Both the position numbers and the translations under genes were made by a program. Under the pieces are notes generated by a model. That model made no database searches, was not told the origin of the DNA, and saw nothing but the letters and a program-made list of their open reading frames with translations. 41,786 bases of DNA from Ignavibacteriota bacterium (GTDB taxonomy: Bacteria; Bacteroidota; Ignavibacteria; UBA10030; UBA6906): the NCBI GenBank assembly GCA_003162215.1, contig PMMO01000073.1, positions 16,268 to 58,053 of the forward strand, given 5' to 3'. Of the stretch, positions 36,607 through 41,786 are shown piece by piece (position 1 is the first letter of the stretch; every line of letters begins with the position of its first letter).

Positions 36607-36987
36607 TCATGCAACTCTGCGTTGCGGCAGTAGGAAATACCCAAAACCAAGCGCGAAGAAGAGGTAGATGGCCACAATACCCAACCCGAGCAGATTCAAA
36701 CCGCCAGAGAGTTGAATCAGCAGCATGGCAACAAACGCAATGGCGTCATACACGAACAAGTCCCAAATGATTGCCCGCCTCGCCACTGATTCTTCAGCGT
36801 TTCTGGCAAACCATGTGAGCATGAAGTTGCCCAGGAGAGCCGCTCCGTATTCCCTAGCAGTGATAGCGGCTCCTGGCCCGAACGAGCTGCCCAACAACGT
36901 CAGTAATGGGCCAGGCAAAAGCAGCAGAATGGGTCCAAAACCCAGGCATACGAGTGCCTTGATTACCATGAGAGTCTTGAATTTCAT
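36607..36987 (-). CDS. Small four-helix membrane protein, unknown function
   Basis: 126 residues with four hydrophobic segments and a Phe/Gly-rich C-terminus (FALGFGYFLLP). The start at ATG 36987 is chosen because AGGAGG lies six bases upstream; the longer frame to 37050 has no such site. I do not recognise the family beyond a general small-membrane-protein look. It sits in an accessory-looking stretch between palindromes. No partner gene is evident. The frame is well kept and the ribosome-binding site is strong, so it is likely real. Confidence 0.6.
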   Translation of the reverse strand: MKFKTLMVIKALVCLGFGPILLLLPGPLLTLLGSSFGPGAAITAREYGAALLGNFMLTWFARNAEESVARRAIIWDLFVYDAIAFVAMLLIQLSGGLNLLGLGIVAIYLFFALGFGYFLLPQRRVA

Positions 36988-37058
36988 TTCCATCCTCCTT
37001 TCAAACCAGATACTTTTCTTGATGGTATGTACTCCCGCCCGTGGCGGCACGAGGTCTC

Positions 37059-37082
37059 GTCATCCCGACATGTCGAGATGAC
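37059..37082. repeat. Near-perfect 24-bp palindrome
   Basis: GTCATC (37059-37064) and GATGAC (37077-37082) flank a perfect CGACATGTCG core with one mismatched pair. Form and intergenic position fit a dispersed palindromic repeat of the REP kind; a regulator-binding site is also possible. Only one copy was noticed here. Confidence 0.6.
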
Positions 37083-37519
37083 AGACACACTGACTCCTAC
37101 GTCGAACCGATGAGCCTTATTTGGAATACAGAATAGTAATTTTTGAGGCTCGCAGCCAAGGAGGGTCGTCGGGGTGGGCTCTGCAGCGGGAATATAAACA
37201 AGGGTCCAGAACTGTGGCCCCATGGCCGAGAGGGCCATTGAGCGTGTCTGTGGCGGAAATCTACCCTTCTGCTCAACCAAAGTCAAATGTGCCCGGAAAT
37301 CGGTAGTGTCTCAAGTGCTTCTGGTCTGGTGCTAACGCCCGTACTCTTCCAGCGGCGTCTGCCGTTGGTGTAGTTTGTGACGTGGTAAATGCCGGAACGT
37401 TTGAAAAGGGAAAGACGGTCGGGAATTGCTGCCATGGAGGGCCTCCGCTGTTAGCAGTTCCGTTAGTAGCAGGAGGGAGAAGAAAGGAGAGAAATTCAAA
37501 AACATTCCGAATAATCTTG
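37083..37519. other. 437-nt stretch with no supported gene
   Basis: No reading frame here has family features or a convincing ribosome-binding site. The one visible structure is a small hairpin, ATGGCC/GGCCAT, at about 37222-37238. Composition is mixed, as if formed of decayed sequence. The tRNA-Pro gene begins directly to the right, on the minus strand. Confidence 0.6.
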
Positions 37520-37593
37520 TCGGAGCGCGGGGATTTGAACCCCGGACCCCCTGAACCCCATTCAGGTGCGCTACCGGGCTGCGCTACGCTCCG
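37520..37593 (-). tRNA. tRNA-Pro (anticodon GGG)
   Basis: The 74-nt minus-strand sequence folds as a complete cloverleaf: acceptor stem CGGAGCG/CGCTCCG, D stem GCGC/GCGC, anticodon stem CCTGA/TCAGG with loop ATGGGGT, and T stem CGGGG/CCCCG with loop TTCAAAT. The anticodon is GGG, reading CCC/CCT. The discriminator base is A and CCA is not encoded. No -33/-7 promoter was seen upstream; that region is occupied by a palindromic element. Confidence 0.95.
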
Positions 37594-37612
37594 ATGAACA
37601 GCCTATTTACTT

Positions 37613-37706
37613 GCAGCTCCGACCGGTCCCGCCTGCGGCGGGATCCTGATTCCGACATTGGCTTATCTTCGCTTCGCTCGATAAGTCAAGTCGGAATCGG
37701 AGCTGC
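37613..37706. repeat. Large palindromic element able to form a three-way junction
   Basis: Outer arms GCAGCTCC (37613-37620) and GGAGCTGC (37699-37706) enclose two hairpins. The first, 37625-37645, has TCCCGCC/GGCGGGA around a TGC loop. The second, 37648-37698, has GATTCCGAC/GTCGGAATC, an A bulge, then TTGGCTTATC/GATAAGTCAA (one G-T pair) around a 12-nt loop. It lies directly upstream of tRNA-Pro. It resembles REP/BIME-type repeats or a small structured RNA; its copy number cannot be judged here. Confidence 0.7.
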
Positions 37707-37717
37707 GCTACGCTCCG
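37702..37717. repeat. Partial copy of the tRNA-Pro 5' end
   Basis: The 16 bases at 37702-37717 are identical to 37578-37593, the first 16 bases of tRNA-Pro, in the same orientation 124 nt away. The copy lies at the outer edge of the palindromic element and just before the metallophosphoesterase remnant. It may be a duplication made by recombination at the tRNA, or the shared motif may be chance within the palindrome family. Confidence 0.6.
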
Positions 37718-37720
37718 TGA

Positions 37721-38104
37721 CACGAAAAAATACGCAGATCACTCCTCAAAAGCAATATACCGACAGCCGTGCGCGAGAAGTTCGTTCCACCCTTCCTCTG
37801 TGCATCCAAATGCCTGCTCTTCCTTTCAGGTCACGCCCATACTTTTGAACGCTTCAAGGAACGGGGAAAGGACTTTCTGGTCATCGGTGGCGGAGGTGGA
37901 AGCCGTCACCATGTGTTGGCCGGCGCCGAACAGAACTGGGAGGACATTTCCCCGCAACAGAAACCGCTCTTTCACTATATCACTCTCGAGCGGCAGGGAA
38001 TATCCCTCCATATCGACGTACGTCAGTTGCGAGGCGACTTCCGTGGTGTTGAGGGGGGATATTATGCGTTTGATATCTCTTATGCAGTTCCCACAGTGGA
38101 ATGA
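37721..38104 (+). pseudogene. C-terminal remnant of a calcineurin-like metallophosphoesterase
   Basis: The open frame begins right after a stop at 37718-37720, next to the tRNA-copy repeat, and runs to the stop at 38104. It carries the late part of a metallophosphoesterase: KFVPPFL, then SGHAHTFERF (the GHxH metal-binding motif), and DFLVIGGGGGSRHH. The N-terminal two thirds, with the DxH and GNHD metal motifs, are absent, and none of it was seen on the other side of the tRNA. No good start or ribosome-binding site exists. I read it as a gene beheaded by the rearrangement that brought in the palindromic element. Confidence 0.7.
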
Positions 38105-38257
38105 AGGGCATGTTGAGCAGCGAGTTAACGGTGTGACCGAACAAGATGTCCGATGCGTCTACTGCGGGGAGCCTATGGCTGGTGCGAAAAGAGACGGTTG
38201 ACTATTCGCCAGTGTTGGTAGGAGTACGTTTGTTTGGCAAAATTAGTTGGAGTGGCA

Positions 38258-38641
38258 CTAGTTCAGCTTCTTCAGTAATTCCTGCAGGAACTGCTTCACT
38301 TCCAGCACATCTGCGCGAAGCAGCTCGTCTTTGATTTTCGCGCGCTGCTTTGCAGGTTCCATCAACTCCAGTTGCTCCCCGGTGTCCACTTCAGGAGAGA
38401 AATTCTTCAGCACCTGCTTTGCACCTTCGATGGTATATCGCTCGTCGCGCAGGAGTTTCTTGATATAGAGGATCAGCTTGATTTCGCGGTTGGTGTAGAT
38501 ACGGTTTCCTGCACGATTCTTGGCGGGCTTCAATTGCTCGAACTCTGATTCCCAGTAGCGCAACACGTATTGTTCAAGGTCGGTGATTTTGCTGACCTCG
38601 CTGATGGAATAGTAGAGTTTCTTGATGCCGAGCGATTTCAT
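38258..38641 (-). CDS. MerR-family transcriptional regulator
   Basis: 127 residues. An N-terminal winged HTH of MerR type (about 7-75) reads YYSISEVSKITDLEQYVLRYWESEF, then KNRAGNRIYTNREIKLILYI. A C-terminal helical stretch follows with no obvious ligand-binding domain, as in the short MerR regulators common in FCB bacteria. ATG 38641 is chosen because it starts the conserved region; a further-upstream in-frame start lies within the tandem repeats and promoter. Inducer and targets are unknown. It is the last gene of the rightmost minus-strand run but has its own promoter. Confidence 0.82.
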   Translation of the reverse strand: MKSLGIKKLYYSISEVSKITDLEQYVLRYWESEFEQLKPAKNRAGNRIYTNREIKLILYIKKLLRDERYTIEGAKQVLKNFSPEVDTGEQLELMEPAKQRAKIKDELLRADVLEVKQFLQELLKKLN

Positions 38642-38661
38642 TGCGGGTCCGAATGTGACGG

Positions 38662-38691
38662 GAGTATACGGATTCTGGTTTAGAGATGCAA
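38662..38691 (-). promoter_or_regulatory. -33/-7 promoter of the MerR gene
   Basis: On the minus strand TTGCAT (first base 38691) and TATACTC (38668-38662) start 23 nt apart. The start codon is 20 nt beyond. The TTG element is made by the edge of the first 17-bp tandem repeat. Confidence 0.58.
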
Positions 38692-38738
38692 CGCGCCCAC
38701 CGGCGCAACGCGCCCATGGGCGCAACGCGCTCACCTGC
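38688..38738. repeat. Three 17-bp tandem repeats
   Basis: Units of GCAACGCGCYCAYSKGC start at 38688, 38705 and 38722 with a 17-bp period and two to four differences between copies. They cover the 3' end of the lipoprotein gene (stop at 38731) and the -33 box of the MerR promoter. They are too few and too short to be a CRISPR array. Confidence 0.8.
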
Positions 38739-39300
38739 GCCGTCTGCTACGGGCGATTTGAAGATCAACGTCCTTCAACTTCTTGAGTTCAACATCTGCC
38801 GCGAAGAACTGTTGTTCCAATTGCTCGGTACGACGATGATACGATGCGATCGTAAGGACTTGCTGGCGGACAACGTTGCGAAGACTGTCGTTCAGCCGCC
38901 CGTGGATGTAGAGGTCCTGTCGGAGTTCCTCGAGATGTTCGAGCTGGGCGATGAAGATCTCTGCATGGCCACGGTCGTCTGGCGGAATCGAGCGGCCGAG
39001 TGCGGTCCGGAACCACGTAAGTGCGATCACATCATCACGGACGGGATTGTGCGGGTTCACAAGGAGGAGGCCGGCTTTGTACGCTGCTTCGGCGCCGGCG
39101 TCCGATCGTGGATAGGTCTGGGCGATACTTGTGTACACGTCAGTAGCCCGCCGGAGATCTCCGGTATTCTCATAGGAACGCGCGAGGTCGAGGGTATGGT
39201 CGGCGTCCGCGCGTTGCTCGGGGGAGATGCCTCCCCGGGGTGCGCACCCGGTGATGACAAAGGCCGAGAGTACAATTAGAATACCACTGCGTGCGTTCAT
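38731..39300 (-). CDS. Lipoprotein with TPR-like helical repeats
   Basis: 189 residues. The leader MNARSGILIVLSAFVITGC gives a lipobox with Cys19. The mature part begins PRGGISPEQRADADHTL and contains helix-turn-helix TPR-like pairs (LARSYENTGDLRRATDVY and following), then a charged helical C-terminus ending in a run of Arg. The start ATG at 39300 has AAGGA upstream. It is the gene after the HAMP sensor kinase, 16 nt away. That order resembles E. coli qseE-qseG, where the lipoprotein QseG partners the kinase; by analogy it may be a periplasmic co-sensor, which is inference. Confidence 0.78.
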   Translation of the reverse strand: MNARSGILIVLSAFVITGCAPRGGISPEQRADADHTLDLARSYENTGDLRRATDVYTSIAQTYPRSDAGAEAAYKAGLLLVNPHNPVRDDVIALTWFRTALGRSIPPDDRGHAEIFIAQLEHLEELRQDLYIHGRLNDSLRNVVRQQVLTIASYHRRTEQLEQQFFAADVELKKLKDVDLQIARSRRRR

Positions 39301-39316
39301 GCGAATGACGTCCTTG

Positions 39317-40771
39317 TTAGTTCGGATGCGGGGCATGGGGGATGGACCGCGCGTTTTGTGCAGGGAGTTCCACAGTAAACGTCGAGCCGACACCGACCTT
39401 GCTCGTTGCGTACACTTTACCGCCATGGCCATCGACAATTGCCTTCACCAGTGCAAGACCAACACCCGTGCCCTTGGTATCAATTGCAGAAGCGCTCTTT
39501 CCCTGGAAAAACTTGGTAAACAACTTCGGGAGATCGTCAGCATCGATGCCGACACCTGAATCCTTGACAGATACACGTGCCCCGGTGCCACAGGGACCGA
39601 CGGAGACGGTGATGTTTCCCCCTTTGGGTGTGAACTTGACGGCATTGTTCAGGAGATTGCTCACGACAGTAGTGAACTTGGCGGCATCGACGTTTACCGC
39701 CGGTACCGATTGTGCCGCCAGCCCGATGGTGATTTCTTTCGGGGCGGCTGTAACCCGTGCCGTATTGATCACGGGAGTCAGAAGGGAGAGAAGATCGACC
39801 TGTTGTTTGTTGTACTCCATCATGCCCGCTTCAATCTTGGCGAGATCAAGGAACTGATTGCTGAACGTCGACAGGACGTCGATGTTGTCGCGGATGGTGG
39901 TGACCAGATGCAGTTGTCGTTCATTCAGGGGGCCTGCAATCTGTTCGGCGAGCATATAATAGGCCGCATGCATCGCCTGCAGCGGAGTACGGAGCTCGTG
40001 GGAGATTTGCTGCATCATGTCGGCTTTGTATGCATCAACATGTTTCAAGCGTTCGCTCATTGTATTGAATGCCCCCGCGAGCTTGCCGATCTCGTCGTTG
40101 CCATGGACTGGAACAGGACGGTATTCGCCGCGTGCGATCCGTTCCGTACCGTTGCGGAGATGGGAGAGAGGCACTGTGATGCCTCGGGTGATCCAGAATG
40201 CGACGGCAATGACAGCTGCAAGTGCAACGAGGATAACGACGAGAGCGGATCCAAACGCGTTTGAGGAGTGTACGTCGTTATTCTCCGTCACAGTGGCGAT
40301 CACTTCGCGGTTCATTTGAACAATGTGGTCGATGCGTGCGTGCAGGACGTCAACGGTATCGGCAATCCGGGCGGCCGTGGCAGCGGGATCCCGCGGGTGG
40401 CCATCCAGTTCCTCTGCGAGTGATTCATGAGTGCGCCGGACGGAGGAGAGCAGGGCACGTTGGTTCTGCGTCGTGAGGCGGTGTTCGAGCGAATCGAGAT
40501 ATGTCCGGGAGAGCTGGTGGGTCTCGCGGCCCAGGCGCGCGTACATCGCATCGCCCACGGCAAGATACTTCCTGGCAAACCGTTCCTCGTCGTCCAGGAG
40601 TGGATGAAGTTTTTGGGCTTCCCTGAGGGCGCGGACATCTGTTGCGACCCGTGTCGTGGCAGCCGGAGAGGCTTCGTCCGGATTCCTGAGGACGTAACTA
40701 TGGACGATGACCATGGCGACGACGATGACGCCGAAGCCGAGCACCATTTTCCAGTAGAGTGGTAGTCTCAC
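39317..40771 (-). CDS. HAMP-domain sensor histidine kinase
   Basis: 484 residues. TM1 is near residues 9-26 and TM2 near 178-196, bracketing a helical periplasmic sensor of about 150 residues. The HAMP domain (about 195-250) leads to HisKA with the phospho-acceptor His in ISHELRTPLQ (about 263), then HATPase_c with DSGVGIDADDL and GTGVGLALVK. No receiver is fused and no response regulator is nearby. The start is GTG at 40771, overlapping the acpS stop; the TPR lipoprotein follows. The sensor part is helical, like methyl-accepting four-helix-bundle sensors. Confidence 0.87.
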   Translation of the reverse strand: MRLPLYWKMVLGFGVIVVAMVIVHSYVLRNPDEASPAATTRVATDVRALREAQKLHPLLDDEERFARKYLAVGDAMYARLGRETHQLSRTYLDSLEHRLTTQNQRALLSSVRRTHESLAEELDGHPRDPAATAARIADTVDVLHARIDHIVQMNREVIATVTENNDVHSSNAFGSALVVILVALAAVIAVAFWITRGITVPLSHLRNGTERIARGEYRPVPVHGNDEIGKLAGAFNTMSERLKHVDAYKADMMQQISHELRTPLQAMHAAYYMLAEQIAGPLNERQLHLVTTIRDNIDVLSTFSNQFLDLAKIEAGMMEYNKQQVDLLSLLTPVINTARVTAAPKEITIGLAAQSVPAVNVDAAKFTTVVSNLLNNAVKFTPKGGNITVSVGPCGTGARVSVKDSGVGIDADDLPKLFTKFFQGKSASAIDTKGTGVGLALVKAIVDGHGGKVYATSKVGVGSTFTVELPAQNARSIPHAPHPN

Positions 40772-41145
40772 GTCGTGTGATCTTCGATAAGCGCCATGGC
40801 GACCACGTGCGCCTCGGAGTGCGAGAGCGAGAGATGAATGCTTGCGGTTCCGAGATCTGCACTGAGTCGACCGTGGAGCAGTATGCGTGGCCGGCCGGAA
40901 GGATCATTTGTGACTTCAACATCCTTCCAACGGAATTCACCCGCCCATCCTGTGGCCAGGGCCTTGCTGACAGCTTCTTTTGCAGCGAAGCGGGCTGCAA
41001 AGTGCTGATGGGGATTCGCCTTGGCGCTGCAGTAGGCAATTTCCCCTTCGGTGAACAATTTCTCCGTAAATCGCGGTCCGAGTGCCTCAATATCCCGGCG
41101 GATCCGCGCGATCTCAATGATGTCGACACCGATGCCACGTATCAT
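40768..41145 (-). CDS. acpS: Holo-[acyl-carrier-protein] synthase
   Basis: 125 residues, standard for AcpS. The Mg-binding Asp lies in GIGVDIIEIARI (Asp8) and the second conserved motif is RFAAKEAVSKAL (Glu57 region); the SLSHSE motif is near the C-terminus. It transfers 4'-phosphopantetheine from CoA to ACP, activating fatty acid synthesis. It overlaps the preceding HAD gene by 4 nt, and its stop overlaps the GTG start of the kinase. Confidence 0.93.
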   Translation of the reverse strand: MIRGIGVDIIEIARIRRDIEALGPRFTEKLFTEGEIAYCSAKANPHQHFAARFAAKEAVSKALATGWAGEFRWKDVEVTNDPSGRPRILLHGRLSADLGTASIHLSLSHSEAHVVAMALIEDHTT

Positions 41146-41786
41146 GGGCGACCTGCGGCGGCCTGGTGCACCGTATTCTCCCGGTCTATGACATCAAGAA
41201 GTTCGGACACATCGTTGAGTTCGTACTTCGCATGGGATTCAACGGTGCCGAAGGTATCTCCGTAGCGTGCGAACACCGTCGTGATGCCCACCTGTGCTGC
41301 GCCCACCATATCACGTTCCGCCCAATCGCCTACCATGAGACTCTCGGCCGGCTTCACATCGAGCTCTTGCAGCGCCCGCAGGAACGGAGAGGGACTGGGT
41401 TTCCTCTCACCGGTATCTTCAAACGTTACCACACAATCGAAGAGGTGATGGAAATTCAGGTAGCACAGGCGGAGCCAGGCTTCACGTCCGGGAGCGTCAG
41501 AGACCACTGCGAGTCGTATCCCGCGTTTCAGAAGCGCGACAAGCGTCATATTCACATGCGGATAGGGAACCAGCGCCGCTTCGCGCGCCCGTCTGTAGGC
41601 AAGCACGCCTGCAGAAAGGATCTTGTAGTTGACTTTCTGGAACACGTCGTACAACAGCTGATCGAAGACGTTCTGGAATTCGATCCCGCGTTCCTTGTAG
41701 ATGGCATCAATGCGGGCTTCGGCTTCCACACTGGTCAATCCCAACCCTGCGTCAATCATTGCCGTAATGGCCGCAGAGACGGCCTG
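41142..41786 (-). CDS. HAD-superfamily hydrolase (5' end beyond the window)
   Basis: The frame stays open to the right edge, so the N-terminus with the nucleophile DxD motif is outside the window. Visible parts are the helical cap region, motif II VVSDA, motif III Lys in ERKPSPSPF and motif IV GDWAERDM, which is the order in HAD phosphatases of the phosphoglycolate phosphatase/YjjG type. An internal ATG at 41759 should not be used as the start, because the core needs the missing motif I. It overlaps acpS by 4 nt. Likely a small-molecule phosphatase; the substrate is unknown. Confidence 0.82.
   Translation of the reverse strand, partial: QAVSAAITAMIDAGLGLTSVEAEARIDAIYKERGIEFQNVFDQLLYDVFQKVNYKILSAGVLAYRRAREAALVPYPHVNMTLVALLKRGIRLAVVSDAPGREAWLRLCYLNFHHLFDCVVTFEDTGERKPSPSPFLRALQELDVKPAESLMVGDWAERDMVGAAQVGITTVFARYGDTFGTVESHAKYELNDVSELLDVIDRENTVHQAAAGRP

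Noticed and set aside
37578-37717. The 16-bp tRNA repeat considered as att sites of an integrated island
   Set aside because: Integrase att sites usually use the tRNA 3' half; here the repeat is the 5' end, encloses only 108 nt and no integrase is present. Kept only as a repeat.
38105-38257. Short open frames after the metallophosphoesterase remnant
   Set aside because: No conserved features or ribosome-binding sites; the segment looks like a non-coding spacer.
38688-38738. Tandem repeats considered as a CRISPR array
   Set aside because: The units are only 17 bp and directly adjacent, with no spacers between them and no cas genes in the window.

Overview
The window looks like a chromosomal segment of a Bacteroidota/Chlorobiota-type bacterium, most likely an Ignavibacteria-like or other uncultured FCB-group lineage. 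Four things suggest this. The ATP synthase operon has atpB-E-F-H-A-G but not atpD or atpC. Several products are FCB-style outer-membrane barrels or lipoproteins. A futalosine-pathway (MqnA-type) menaquinone gene is present. A -33/-7 style promoter, TTG-N20-TAnnTT, recurs before eight genes and resembles the Bacteroidota housekeeping promoter more than the E. coli -35/-10 pair. The assignment is inference; no 16S rRNA gene is present.

Left part (1-24.7 kb, almost all + strand). After a divergent, edge-truncated alpha/beta hydrolase come a GT4 glycosyltransferase, a LytM/M23 peptidase and a bactofilin, running straight into atpZ-atpI-atpB-atpE-atpF-atpH-atpA-atpG. A second operon is the classic ffh-rpsP-khpA-rimM-trmD-rplS translation/secretion cluster followed by mqnA. 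A third is recN-cysS plus an outer-membrane protein. Then come a Tyr/Gly/Trp-rich lipoprotein with a FadL/PorV-type barrel, and a penicillin acylase-sirtuin-pyruvate kinase operon whose genes overlap by 4 nt.

Middle part (24.7-33.2 kb, - strand). A hybrid sensor kinase, a RodZ-like HTH membrane protein, LigA, a GT9-like half-protein and a STAS protein form one tightly packed operon that meets pyk head-on. Upstream lie hup (HU) with its own promoter and a clear terminator, and a DinG-type helicase. A divergent + strand operon encodes an MFS transporter, a GNAT acetyltransferase and an unusual SDR (33.3-35.9 kb).

Right part. 35.9-38.2 kb is the only accessory-looking stretch. It holds two small membrane proteins, palindromic repeats, tRNA-Pro(GGG) with a partial copy of its own 5' end, a large palindromic element and the decapitated remnant of a metallophosphoesterase. 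From 38.3 kb to the right edge a - strand run contains a HAD hydrolase (cut by the edge), acpS, a HAMP sensor kinase, a TPR-type lipoprotein and a MerR regulator.

No CRISPR array, transposase, prophage module or recognisable defence system was seen. The most useful observations are the uniform promoter grammar, three genes that appear to be transcribed without leaders, the tRNA/palindrome/pseudogene scar, and an SDR lacking the canonical YxxxK.
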